Part shown: positions 31,587 to 38,685 of the stretch, piece after piece | How positions within the stretch are numbered: position 1 is the first letter of the stretch | How the letters are laid out: every line of letters begins with the position of its first letter | Assembly: GCA_963715625.1 (NCBI GenBank) | Contig: OY970260.1 | Span: forward strand, 2,930,874-2,994,873 | DNA length: 64,000 nucleotides | From: VRUE01 sp963715625 | Lineage (GTDB): Bacteria > Actinomycetota > Thermoleophilia > Solirubrobacterales > 70-9 | Reading direction: 5' to 3' | Notes under the pieces: generated by a model | What the model was told of the DNA's origin: nothing | Databases searched by the model: none | The model's input: the letters and a program-made list of their open reading frames with translations, nothing else | Translations under genes and position numbers: made by a program

Positions 31587-32682
31587 GCGAAGAGCCTGCA
31601 ACGCGCTGCGGCTGAAGGCCCCGGGATCCCGGGGCCTTCGTCGTTGCGGGCCCCCCATGCGCAAGCGGCTCGGGGGCCTCGAGGCGCGCCCAGGGAGCGA
31701 GTCGCTCGTTGCCCTCGAAGATGACGTCGGCGCGGCTGAGGCGATCGTCCCATGCCCGCCGTCGCTCGTCGAAGAGGATGCCGAGGAAGCCGATGCCAAA
31801 GGTGATCGCGCCCAGGAACATACCGAGCAGGCGCCTGAGCGAGCGCCGCAGCGGCAGCCCCTGGCCCTCGACGTCGAGCCTGATCCCGAGGAAGCGCATG
31901 CCGGGCGTCTGCGCCGCGAGCGACCAGAAGCCGACCAGGTAGATGCTGCCGAGCGTGAACCAGAGCGTGGTCCCGACCGCGAGCGCGGCGCCGGAGACGC
32001 CGTCGCTGGTGCCGGTGAAGGCCGAGGCGATCAGCGCCGCCACCGCCGCCAGGCCGGAGAAGCAGAGGTTGACGATCAGCACGTCGAGGCCGAAGGCGCC
32101 GGCGCGGGTGACGGCGCCGGCGCGGTCGGTCGGCTCGGTGCGACGCTTGCGGAAGAAGATCCGGCGCGCGATCCGCTCGACGACGCTGTCGGCGCGCTTG
32201 GTGCCGTTGCCGATCGTGTGGCCGACGTCGGCGATCATGCCGACGCTCTGGGCGCTGATCGCGGCCCGTATCTCCGGCGCCTCGGCGATCCGCTCGACCA
32301 GGCGCTGGACCTCCTCGCTCGCCAGCAGCTGCCGCCAGACCTCGTCGACCAGCTCGCTGTCGAGCGCGTCGATCAGCGCCCGCTTCACCGCGTCGCTCTC
32401 CAGCGCGCTGTTCATCGCCTCCTCGACGACCGGGCCTTTGATGACCCGGGCCAGCGCCCGTTCGACCGCCTCGCTCTCGACCGCGGCGACCATCGCCTCC
32501 TCGGCCGCGCTCTCGACGGCGCGGTCGATGCCGGTCGCCTTGCTCACGCTGCGGGCGCTGCGCACCCCGGCGCCGAGCAGCCGCACCGAGAGCGGCAGCG
32601 GGCGGCCCGAGGGGCCGTCGCCGGGCGGCGCCGAGTGGCCGTTGCCGGGCGGGGTGGAGTTCGGTTCGGGGCCGTCAACCAT
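31579..32682 (-). CDS. RDD-domain membrane protein with long helical N-terminus
   Basis: 367 residues. The N-terminal 180 residues are Pro/Gly-rich, then repetitive amphipathic helices (VESEAVERALARVIKGPVV, ALESDAVKRALIDALDSELV). The RDD domain follows (RAGAFGLDVLIVNLCFSG, a second helix, then AAQTPGMRFLGIRLD and LRRLLGMFLGAITFGIG with WDDRLSR). RDD proteins are membrane proteins of poorly known transport or regulatory role. The last 20 or so codons are encoded by the neighbouring gene's terminator hairpin, and the stop overlaps its 3' end by 8 bp. Confidence 0.78.
   Translation of the reverse strand: MVDGPEPNSTPPGNGHSAPPGDGPSGRPLPLSVRLLGAGVRSARSVSKATGIDRAVESAAEEAMVAAVESEAVERALARVIKGPVVEEAMNSALESDAVKRALIDALDSELVDEVWRQLLASEEVQRLVERIAEAPEIRAAISAQSVGMIADVGHTIGNGTKRADSVVERIARRIFFRKRRTEPTDRAGAVTRAGAFGLDVLIVNLCFSGLAAVAALIASAFTGTSDGVSGAALAVGTTLWFTLGSIYLVGFWSLAAQTPGMRFLGIRLDVEGQGLPLRRSLRRLLGMFLGAITFGIGFLGILFDERRRAWDDRLSRADVIFEGNERLAPWARLEAPEPLAHGGPATTKAPGSRGLQPQRVAGSSPS
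31614..31639. terminator. GC-rich terminator hairpin for the 31203 gene
   Basis: GAAGGCCCCGGG (31614-31625) and CCCGGGGCCTTC (31628-31639), perfect 12-bp arms around AT, with outer GCAACG/CGTTGC pairing. It lies inside the RDD reading frame on the other strand. Confidence 0.7.
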
Positions 32683-32703
32683 CGTCCGGCGAGTATAGGT
32701 CGC

Positions 32704-32826
32704 GGTGCAACGCGTTAGTGCAACGCGTTACGGCGCTTATAGGTGAACAACGCGTTGCACCTCGGACGGGCGAAGTCGAGGTGCAACGCGTTACGGCTCC
32801 TACGGGCGAACAAAACGTTGCACCTC
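32704..32826. repeat. Two tandem family A palindromes (copies 3 and 4)
   Basis: First unit 32704-32763: GGTGCAACGCGTT occurs, is partly duplicated (GTGCAACGCGTT again at 32718), and is closed by AACGCGTTGCACCTCG. Second unit 32778-32826: GAGGTGCAACGCGTT to AACGTTGCACCTC. Both lie between the RDD start and the Nudix stop, so both genes are on the minus strand and the pair separates transcription units. Confidence 0.8.
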
Positions 32827-32829
32827 GGG

Positions 32830-33312
32830 TTACCTGCCTGCCGCGAGGCGATCGACGAACTCGGCCTGGGCGGGGTTGATCTTCTCCCGCGCGACATCGA
32901 GCCCGAACCACTCGGCGCGGTCGACCTCGGGGAACTCGCGCTCAGTTCCGGAGCGCGGCGGCCACTCCATCGCGAAGGTGTTGCTGCGCAGCTCGGCAGG
33001 GTCGAAGTCCCCCTCGGCGGCCCAGCAGAGGACCGTCTTGCCGCCCTTCTGGCGCACCGAGCCCAGCTCGGTCAGGTCGTCGACAGCGAGACCGAGACCC
33101 GACCCCAGCTCCTCCCCGAGCTCGCGCAGCGCACAGGCCCGGGGGTCCTCCCCCTCGCCGACCTCGCCCTTCGGCACCGACCAGGCGCCGAGGTCCCTCT
33201 TCGCCCAGAACGGCCCGCCGGGATGGATGAGCAGAACCTCGGCAGGGCCTCCGGTGCGACGGTAGAGCAGGATCCCGGCGCTGGTTGCGGCCACCGCAGG
33301 GACGGTAGTCAA
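32830..33312 (-). CDS. Nudix hydrolase
   Basis: 160 residues with a full Nudix box, GEVGEGEDPRACALRELGEE (GX5EX7REUXEEXGU) near 49-71. Preceding WAKRDLGAWSVPK and following FAMEWPPRSGTEREFPEVDRA resemble the MTH1/DR1025-like group that hydrolyses diadenosine polyphosphates or oxidised nucleotides. Substrate is not determined. The start is a TTG at 33312. Confidence 0.86.
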   Translation of the reverse strand: MTTVPAVAATSAGILLYRRTGGPAEVLLIHPGGPFWAKRDLGAWSVPKGEVGEGEDPRACALRELGEELGSGLGLAVDDLTELGSVRQKGGKTVLCWAAEGDFDPAELRSNTFAMEWPPRSGTEREFPEVDRAEWFGLDVAREKINPAQAEFVDRLAAGR

Positions 33313-33366
33313 CTACGCGACCCGCCTCAGGGCGGGCGCCGAATGCCAGCGACGAGGAGGGCAGTA

Positions 33367-33388
33367 ACGATGTATGCTTATACATCGT
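33367..33388. promoter_or_regulatory. Palindromic operator at the start of the RHH antitoxin
   Basis: Perfect inverted repeat ACGATGTAT-GCTT-ATACATCGT overlapping the GTG start at 33387. TATGCT or TTATAC inside it could be the -10 of a leaderless transcript. This is the expected autoregulatory site for a ribbon-helix-helix antitoxin. Confidence 0.65.
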
Positions 33389-33659
33389 GCACCGAACCCA
33401 GATCTACCTCGACGACGCCCAGACGGCACGCCTGGACCGGCGCGCCGCCGCGGAGGGAACTTCGCGCTCGAAGCTGATCCGTCGTGCGGTCGACGAGTAC
33501 CTCTCGCAGGAGGAGCGAGACGCTGCGGCTTGGCAAGCTCAGTGGAGGAAGGCGGTCGACGGAACCGCCGGCCTCGCGCCATACCTCGACGAGGGCGCCG
33601 AGTACGTCGAGGGCCTGCGTCGCGAGGATGCCGAGCGCCTGTCGCAACTCGAGCGTTGA
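33387..33659 (+). CDS. Ribbon-helix-helix antitoxin (VapB/CopG type)
   Basis: 90 residues. The N-terminal beta strand and two helices read VHRTQIYLDDAQTARLDRRA then GTSRSKLIRRAVDEYL, a CopG/MetJ DNA-binding fold (1-45). The acidic C-terminus (AAWQAQWRKAVDGTAGLAPY) would wrap the toxin. The stop overlaps the vapC start by 3 bp (TTGA). The palindrome 33367-33388 at its start fits dimeric binding and autorepression. Confidence 0.85.
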   Translation: MHRTQIYLDDAQTARLDRRAAAEGTSRSKLIRRAVDEYLSQEERDAAAWQAQWRKAVDGTAGLAPYLDEGAEYVEGLRREDAERLSQLER

Positions 33660-34028
33660 GGGTCGTCCTCGACACCAGCGTCCTCGTCGACCATCTCCGC
33701 GCCTCGGCTCCCGCAACCGCCTACCTCGCCGGCCTCGACGAGCGCCCGTCCTGCTCTGAGATCAGCCGTATCGAGGTGATCCAGGGTCTGCGCTCCTCGG
33801 AGCGCAGCGCCGCGGACAGGCTGTTCGCGCTGATCGCCTGGGTCCCGGTAAGCGAAGCCGTGGCCCGCCGCGCCAGCGAGCTCGGGCGCCAGTGGCGGCG
33901 CAGCCATCCCGGAATCGGCGTCGCCGACCTCGCGATCGCGGCAACCGCAGAACAGGTCGAACGCCAGCCTGGCCACGCTCAACCTCAGGCACTTCCCGAT
34001 GTTCGCGGGCCTTCGCGCGCCGTACTGA
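33656..34028 (+). pseudogene. vapC: VapC-type PIN-domain ribonuclease toxin, one frameshift
   Basis: The TTG at 33656 gives LRVVLDTSVLVDHLRA (first catalytic Asp), SCSEISRIEVIQGL (Glu) and GIGVADLAIAATAEQVE (Asp). After GTC GAA at 33956-33961 one extra C (33962) shifts the frame. Skipping it yields ASLATLNLRHFPMFAGLRAP, the normal VapC C-terminus, stopping at 34028. Uncorrected, the frame continues to 34129 with unrelated sequence. The pair may be inactivated, leaving a free antitoxin, or this is a sequence error. The restored 3' end overlaps the convergent flavoprotein gene by 44 bp. Confidence 0.8.
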
Positions 34029-35709
34029 CGAGCGGATGGAGCTGCTCGGCCGCGAAGAGCTCGTGGATGAGCTTGATCGCGATCGAGCCCTCGCCGACCG
34101 CGGAGGCGACGCGGTTCATCGACCCTTGACGGACGTCTCCCGCGGCGAAGACGCCGGGCATGCTGGTCTCGAGCGAGAACGGGGGGCGCTCGAGCGGCCA
34201 GCTCCCGTCGCTCTCCAGGTCAGTCCCGGTGCGAATGAATCCGCCATCCCCCCGCGCGAGCTCCGCCGGCAGCCAGTCCGTGTTCGGGTGGGCTCCGATC
34301 ATCAGGAAGAGCTCATCGGCCTCGACCGTCTCTGTCGTCCCCTCGGCAGCGGAGCGGAGGACCAGGCGCTCCAGCCAGCCGTCCCCGCCGGCGCCCCCGC
34401 CGACGACCTCGGTCCCGAGGCGCACGTCGATGTTGTGCGTTGCTTCGACCTGCTTCACCAGGTAGTGCGACATTCCGCTCTCGAGCGACCCGGCGCGCAC
34501 GACGAGCGTCACCCGGCGGGCATATTCGGCCAGGTGCAGCGCGGCCTGGCCGGCGGAGTTCGCGCCGCCGACGACGTAGACCTCCTCGTCGACCGTCGTC
34601 GGCGCCTCGGAGGCCGGGCCGCTGTAGAAGACCCCCGCCCCGACGAGCGCCTCGAGCTCAGGGACGCCGAGCCGGCGGTAGGTGGCGCCGGTGGCGAGGA
34701 CGACCGCGGGGGCGCTGACCTCGCCGCCGTCGGATAGCGCGACGTGAACGCGGTCGCCCTCGCGGCGGATCGCGGTCGCGTCGTGCATGAAGGCGAACTT
34801 GGCGCCGAAGACCCACGCCTGCTCGTAGGCGCTCTCCGCCAGCCGACGGCCGCTGACCCCGCGCGGAAAGCCCAGGTAGTTGCGGATCAGCGAGCTCGAG
34901 GTCGCCTGGCCGCCGACGCCGCCGTCGTCGACGACCAGCGTCCGGAAGCCCTCCGAGGCGCCGTAGACCGCGGCCGAGAGGCCGGCCGGCCCGCCGCCGA
35001 CGATGACGACGTCGTAATCGCGCCGGTCGGGGTCGATGGTCGCCCCGGCGGCGCTCGCCAGCTCCAGGTTGGTCGGGTTGGCGAGGACGGTGCCGTTCGG
35101 GAAGACGACGAGGGGAAGCGGCTCTCCGTCGCCCGATTCCGCCACCAGCGCGCGGCCGGCGGGAGAGTCGGCAAGCAGGAAGGCGTGCGGGACCGCGCAG
35201 CGGCCGAGAACCTCTTTCAGCTCGGAGGCCCTGCCCGTCCACGACTCGCTGACGATGTGGACGGTGTGCGGCGAGACCCGCCGCGCGTGGGCCCACTCGA
35301 GCAGGAAGGTCGAGACCGACTGGTGGAACAGCTCATCGGGCGACTGTGAGGGCCTGATCACGTAGTACTCGATCTGCCGCCGCGCCATCGCCTGGAAGAT
35401 CTCCTCCGCGGTCGTGCCGTCGCCCCAGCTCCCCCACTCGATCAGCAGCCCGCGCTGGGCGTGCGCGTGGAGATCACGCACCCTGCCCAGCAGCTCGCTC
35501 CCGGGCTCGCCCCCGAGCGATTGCGCGGCAAGCACGAGCGCCACGTCCTCCCCCGCCGCTTTCAGCGCCACGAGCTCGACCATCGCCTCTTCTGCCGAGG
35601 ACACGCAGACGACCCGGTAGCTCCGCGAATACCGGTCGACCAGCTCGCGTTCGACCTCGCGCAGCGCACGCTCGTCTTCGTCGATGGCGAAAAGGACAGG
35701 GGCAGACAC
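33985..35709 (-). CDS. Thioredoxin-reductase-like flavoprotein with N-terminal pseudo-receiver
   Basis: 574 residues. Residues 1-135 resemble a response-regulator receiver (acidic DEDE at 10-13, YYVIRPSQS at 115-123), but the phospho-acceptor Asp position reads VALVLAAQS and the invariant Lys is Arg. Residues 148-215 form a small thioredoxin/glutaredoxin-like segment. From 233 comes a TrxR-type FAD/NADPH module: VVIVGGGPAGLSAAVYG, VYVVGGANSAGQAALHLAE and GVFAAGDVRQGSMNRVA. The redox CxxC of TrxR is replaced by TSSS after GGQA, so it cannot act as a classical disulfide reductase. Possibly a redox-signalling flavoprotein. Confidence 0.82.
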   Translation of the reverse strand: MSAPVLFAIDEDERALREVERELVDRYSRSYRVVCVSSAEEAMVELVALKAAGEDVALVLAAQSLGGEPGSELLGRVRDLHAHAQRGLLIEWGSWGDGTTAEEIFQAMARRQIEYYVIRPSQSPDELFHQSVSTFLLEWAHARRVSPHTVHIVSESWTGRASELKEVLGRCAVPHAFLLADSPAGRALVAESGDGEPLPLVVFPNGTVLANPTNLELASAAGATIDPDRRDYDVVIVGGGPAGLSAAVYGASEGFRTLVVDDGGVGGQATSSSLIRNYLGFPRGVSGRRLAESAYEQAWVFGAKFAFMHDATAIRREGDRVHVALSDGGEVSAPAVVLATGATYRRLGVPELEALVGAGVFYSGPASEAPTTVDEEVYVVGGANSAGQAALHLAEYARRVTLVVRAGSLESGMSHYLVKQVEATHNIDVRLGTEVVGGGAGGDGWLERLVLRSAAEGTTETVEADELFLMIGAHPNTDWLPAELARGDGGFIRTGTDLESDGSWPLERPPFSLETSMPGVFAAGDVRQGSMNRVASAVGEGSIAIKLIHELFAAEQLHPLVSTAREGPRTSGSA

Positions 35710-35721
35710 GGTTACGAAAAA

Positions 35722-35985
35722 TTACCGTCCCGGCCGCGCTTGGTCGACAGGCCTCAAAGCCACAGCTTCGGTCCCCACCTGAAAGAAACTATTTGAACCA
35801 AGTCCAGGGCCCGATCGAGTGCTGTGGCGATCAGCCCACTGATCGGGACCGGTCGTCTTAACGGCCTCCAGGATCGCGAGAAGCTGGATCCGGACGTTGA
35901 CCGGCAGGGCCTTTAGGAATCTGGGGGCAGGGATCGAAGCGGGCTCCTCGCCCCGGTCCACGAGCCACTCGACCTCCCAGCGCAT
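35722..35985 (-). pseudogene. Possible HigB/RelE-type toxin remnant
   Basis: The frame begins MRWEVEWLVDRGEEPASIPA followed by PRFLKALPVNVRIQLLAILE and TTGPDQWADRHS, which resembles the N-terminal half of HigB/Gp49-like toxins (FLxxLPxKxRxxLLxLLE...GP). Past residue 55 the sequence no longer looks like the family in any frame. It is divergent from the HigA-like gene at 36071, an unusual orientation. Low confidence. Confidence 0.35.
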
Positions 35986-36034
35986 TCACGAAGCGTATTG
36001 GCTGCAACCGACAGTCAGACGCATCCCGCCCTGT

Positions 36035-36050
36035 GTTGCGTTTATGCAAC
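36035..36050. promoter_or_regulatory. Inverted repeat in the promoter of the XRE regulator
   Basis: GTTGC-GTTTAT-GCAAC. TTGCGT (36037) and TACCCT (36059) are spaced 16 bp like -35/-10 boxes, with the GTG start at 36071 close behind. The site is a plausible autoregulatory operator. Confidence 0.45.
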
Positions 36051-36070
36051 GGACGCGCTACCCTGCCTCT

Positions 36071-36391
36071 GTGGCTAAGCCTCGGAATCCTCACGATACC
36101 GCTCTCGCCTCTCTTGTTCCCAGCGAGGAGAGGGGCGACTACGAGCGCCGCGTGAAGGCGCTCGTCGCGCGCAACAAGCTTCTCAGCACCCTGGAGTCTG
36201 TCCGCGAGGCGGAAAAACTCTCCAAGAAGGATCTCGCCGATCGAGCAGGCCTTGACCCGTCCAGTGTCCGGCGCATGTTGACGGCTGAGACCGCGAACCC
36301 AACCACGGAGAACGCGTTTCTACTCCTCAGCGCCATGGGCATCAAGCTCGAGGCGGTCCTCCCGTCCGGCAGCCGGGTCAACATCGTCTGA
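36071..36391 (+). CDS. XRE-family HTH regulator, HigA-like antitoxin
   Basis: 106 residues from the GTG at 36071 (VAKPRNPHDTALASLVPSEE). The HTH lies in the C-terminal half: LSKKDLADRAGLDPSSVRRM then PTTENAFLLLSAMGIKLE. The N-terminal helical extension RGDYERRVKALVARNKLL is typical of HigA-type antitoxins paired with Gp49-like toxins. An ATG at 36044 is in frame but lies inside the operator palindrome. The decayed frame at 35722-35985 is the candidate partner. Confidence 0.75.
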   Translation: MAKPRNPHDTALASLVPSEERGDYERRVKALVARNKLLSTLESVREAEKLSKKDLADRAGLDPSSVRRMLTAETANPTTENAFLLLSAMGIKLEAVLPSGSRVNIV

Positions 36392-36401
36392 TGGGAGACC
36401 G

Positions 36402-36755
36402 CTACTCGTCCTCCGGCATCCTGAACCCGATGGCCCGCTTTGGTCGGACGGGCGGCGCGATCAGCTGCCGCAGAACTTGAAGACCTCATCCAGTTGCTCA
36501 TCGTGCTGGCCCAGCTTCGAACTCGTATCTCGTTCCAGCTGATCGAGCCGTCTCTCCAGCGCCGCGTAGCCCGCCGCCGCTCGGCGCAACTCGACGAACG
36601 CTCGCATGATCGCGATGTTCACGGCGATAGCGCGGTGCTGCGAAGGACACCGGAAAGCATCGCAATGCCTGCTCGGTGAAGACGTACGGCGCGTAGCGAC
36701 GGCCTCCTCGGCCTTCGTTTGAGATCACAATTTGTGATCTCAAAGATTCGGCCAT
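36402..36755 (-). pseudogene. ORF6N-domain protein, decayed
   Basis: Fragments of an ORF6N (phage-type, KilA-N neighbour) protein occur in successive frames. SLRSQIVISNEGRGGRRYAP then YVFTEQ is in one; AIAVNIAIMRAFVELRRA and LERRLDQLERD are in a second; RQLIAPPVRPKRAIGF ending at 36402 is in a third. At least three single-base losses are needed to join them, and the first 70 residues of the domain are missing. This is true pseudogenisation, not one sequencing slip. Confidence 0.75.
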
Positions 36756-36841
36756 CGAGTAGCGCAGAAGACCGGCCACCGCGTCCCCGACCTTGGGCGA
36801 GTGGGAGCTATCGGACGACGCGTTCGGTACCAGCAGCGGTA

Positions 36842-37072
36842 CTACTTCAATAGGCGCAGGAACTCGTCACGGGAGATTCCCGCATCGGAGAGGATGCCGC
36901 CAAGCGTGCCGCGCTTGATGTCCTTCGCGTGGACGGCGACCGTGACGACGTTCGGGCTGTCCGGGTGCGTGAAGTGGTGATGGCTACCCTTCGAGCGGAC
37001 CAGATTCCAGCCCTTCTGTTCCAGGACTCGGATCAGCTGTCGGGGACGGACCGACGGCAGTCGGTCGCTCAC
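36842..37072 (-). CDS. hicA: HicA family mRNA interferase toxin
   Basis: 76 residues, usual HicA size. A dsRBD-like fold is read from PRQLIRVLEQKGWNLVRSKG, the catalytic GSHHHFTHP (His in SxHH) and VTVAVHAKDIKRGTLGGILS. It cleaves mRNA when free of HicB. The GTG start overlaps the hicB stop (GTGA), so hicB is promoter-proximal here, the less common order. Confidence 0.92.
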   Translation of the reverse strand: MSDRLPSVRPRQLIRVLEQKGWNLVRSKGSHHHFTHPDSPNVVTVAVHAKDIKRGTLGGILSDAGISRDEFLRLLK

Positions 37073-37296
37073 GCGGCGACGGTGACGCGCTCGATCAGCG
37101 CCGGCTGAGGCAGCGGGCGTCCCTCGTCCGCCAGCACCTCGAGGTAGCCCTCGATGGCGTCCTTGGCCATCGTCAGGGCCTCATCGCGGGTCTCGCCCTG
37201 CGTGTGGCAGCCGGGCAGAGCAGGAACGGACACACTGAAACCGCCCTCCTCTTCGGGCTGAAGAACCACCTCGAACTCGTGAGATTTAGCCATCAT
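37069..37296 (-). CDS. hicB: HicB family antitoxin
   Basis: 75 residues from the ATG at 37296. The partially degraded RNase H fold shows as FEVVLQPEEEGGFSVSVPAL, PGCHTQGETRDEALTMAKDA and IEGYLEVLADEGRPLPQP. There is no C-terminal DNA-binding domain of the RHH or HTH kind, so autoregulation would need another factor. The tail VTVAA ends at the overlap with hicA. Confidence 0.92.
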   Translation of the reverse strand: MMAKSHEFEVVLQPEEEGGFSVSVPALPGCHTQGETRDEALTMAKDAIEGYLEVLADEGRPLPQPALIERVTVAA

Positions 37297-37452
37297 GAGA
37301 AGCCAAGGATAGCGCCGGCGCGGTCGGCCCACCCGAGGCCGAGCCCATAGCGGGCGCATACGTCTCCGAGGCCGCCCGCGGCCTTCCCGTGGCTTCTGCA
37401 GGGTCGCGAAGGTCCGGGTAGCGGAGGGGGGTCGTAGAACTGCCCGAAGTCA

Positions 37453-37632
37453 CTAGCTCCGCACGATCTGTGAAATCCGCTGGTGGCTCATCCCCAGCAC
37501 TTCAGCAATAGCCACCATCGGCAAGCCCGCCTTGTAGGCCGCCCGGATTGCCTCGTCGCGGTCGGCCCGCAGCTCCTCGCCGGCCTCCTCCAACTCGCTT
37601 TCCCGCCGCGCGTGCTCCCTCGCGAAGGGCCG
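37453..37632 (-). CDS. Short HTH peptide, probably truncated
   Basis: The open frame from after a TAG (37633-37635) encodes RPFAREHARRESELEEAGEE, a charged helix, then DEAIRAAYKAGLPMVAIAEV and LGMSHQRISQIVRS, a clear sigma-70-region-4-like helix-turn-helix. No ATG/GTG/TTG exists at its beginning; TTG occurs inside the charged helix. It is either a remnant or expressed from that TTG. Small HTH proteins of this pattern occur in actinobacteria. Confidence 0.45.
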   Translation of the reverse strand, partial: RPFAREHARRESELEEAGEELRADRDEAIRAAYKAGLPMVAIAEVLGMSHQRISQIVRS

Positions 37633-37635
37633 CTA

Positions 37636-37941
37636 GTGGTCCGTCCGGTAAGTCCGGGGTGGAGGAACCTACCCCGGGAGCGTTCTCGAGCGACTGCTCC
37701 CGAACGGCGACCTGCTCGTTCCCGTCAGTGCTAGCGAGGTCTTAGCCTGATCGACCTCTTGGTACCACGGGCGGTACCGCGACGCCTTCGTTTGCCGGGG
37801 TCGCCTCGAATGCGAAGCGGTGAGCCCGCTTCCCAAGCCGGCTCTGAGGTATCGGCCGGACGGTATTTGAACCGCGATGCGTATTCTGCTGATTGCCTTG
37901 CTCCACGACCGTCGATTCTGACCTGGGCAGATGCAACAGTT
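37636..37941. other. Non-coding stretch
   Basis: I find no protein-coding signal. It contains a small hairpin (CCGGGGT...ACCCCGG, about 37654-37677) and, near its right end, the first copy of the 16-bp repeat at 37858-37873. Confidence 0.5.
37858..37873. repeat. Direct repeat GGACGGTATTTGAACC, copy 1
   Basis: Identical to 38628-38643. ATCGGCC precedes both copies (directly here, 5 nt further away there). The two copies bracket the 37948 and 38437 genes. A near copy (GGACGGTATTCGAACC) is at 63422-63437. Confidence 0.7.
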
Positions 37942-37947
37942 GTGGCA

Positions 37948-38427
37948 GTGTCGGATGCAGACAAAGACATTCTCTACAAGGTCGCCTATGAAGAGGCGGT
38001 GCGGGCCCTCTCGGAGCAGCAAGGAGCCATTGACAGTTTCCGCACCAGAGCCGGCCTGCTGCTCTCCGCAGCCGCAATCACGACGTCGTTTCTAGGCGCG
38101 CAGGCGCTGGACGGAGGCGACTCAAACATCGCCACCTGGCTTGCCATGACAGCCTTCGTCGGGGTCGCCGTGGCCTCACTCGCAATTCTCTGGCCACGGC
38201 GATGGGAGTTCACGGCAAATCCGCGAGATGTAATCCAGACCTATATCGAGGCCGATGAGCCCGCTCCGCTCGATGAACTGCATCGAGATCTCTCCCTCCA
38301 TATGCACAACAGCTACACCGAGAACCGGGAGGGCCAAGAGCAGCTCTCCGTCCTCTTCCAAGTCGCCAGCGGCCTGCTGACGGTCGAGGTGATCCTATGG
38401 ATCATCGCCATCGCTTCGACTGCGTAG
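37948..38427 (+). CDS. Three-TM membrane protein of unknown function
   Basis: 159 residues from the GTG at 37948 (VSDADKDILYKVAYEEAVRA); a GTG two codons earlier is also possible. A 35-residue cytoplasmic helix precedes TM1 (AGLLLSAAAITTSFLGAQAL). TM2 (ATWLAMTAFVGVAVASLAIL) is followed by a 65-residue soluble segment with a second amphipathic helix, then TM3 at the C-terminus (GLLTVEVILWIIAIAS). The topology resembles small membrane effectors in defence or TA loci, but I recognise no family. The following tiny gene starts 9 bp after its stop. Confidence 0.6.
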   Translation: MSDADKDILYKVAYEEAVRALSEQQGAIDSFRTRAGLLLSAAAITTSFLGAQALDGGDSNIATWLAMTAFVGVAVASLAILWPRRWEFTANPRDVIQTYIEADEPAPLDELHRDLSLHMHNSYTENREGQEQLSVLFQVASGLLTVEVILWIIAIASTA

Positions 38428-38436
38428 AATCGACCA

Positions 38437-38535
38437 ATGGCGCAACCCGTCCCTCCCACTCCGCCGCCAGAGCCGAAACGGCCCAGCCCGATGCAGGCTG
38501 AAACGCGCGGGCTCTCCTTGGGCAAGTCCAAGTAG
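38437..38535 (+). CDS. 32-residue proline-rich peptide
   Basis: ATG at 38437: MAQPVPPTPPPEPKRPSPMQ followed by AETRGLSLGKSK and a TAG. It lies 9 bp after the membrane-protein stop, so it is likely translated by coupling. Low complexity and basic C-terminus. No independent evidence of expression. It would be missed by length filters. Confidence 0.4.
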   Translation: MAQPVPPTPPPEPKRPSPMQAETRGLSLGKSK

Positions 38536-38627
38536 CCCTCGCTAGGTCCTCGGGGGCCTGCCGCGAGACGGCCGCCTCCCGGCAGTTCAAATGAGAGCCT
38601 TTGTGTTCCTGGCTAATCGGCCTAACT

Positions 38628-38643
38628 GGACGGTATTTGAACC
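38628..38643. repeat. Direct repeat GGACGGTATTTGAACC, copy 2
   Basis: Second exact copy, 770 bp from the first, downstream of the membrane protein/peptide pair. Confidence 0.7.
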
Positions 38644-38685
38644 AAAGGACTGTCGCCTGCATACGAGCGCTGCACGACAGCGCGT

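Noticed and set aside
32704..32826. Tandem repeats considered as a CRISPR array
   Set aside because: Only two units, each a self-complementary hairpin of different length, with no uniform spacers and no cas genes.
36718..36744. Perfect palindrome TTTGAGATCACAA with its complement, resembling a regulator site
   Set aside because: It lies within the SLRSQIVIS coding stretch of the decayed ORF6N gene, not in a promoter. I cannot separate it from coding constraint.
37858..38643. 16-bp repeats as tRNA 3'-end attachment sites
   Set aside because: The reverse complement contains GGTTCAAAT like a T loop, but the following base (A instead of C) breaks the T stem and the rest does not match tRNA-Pro or tRNA-Gly. 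Kept only as repeats.
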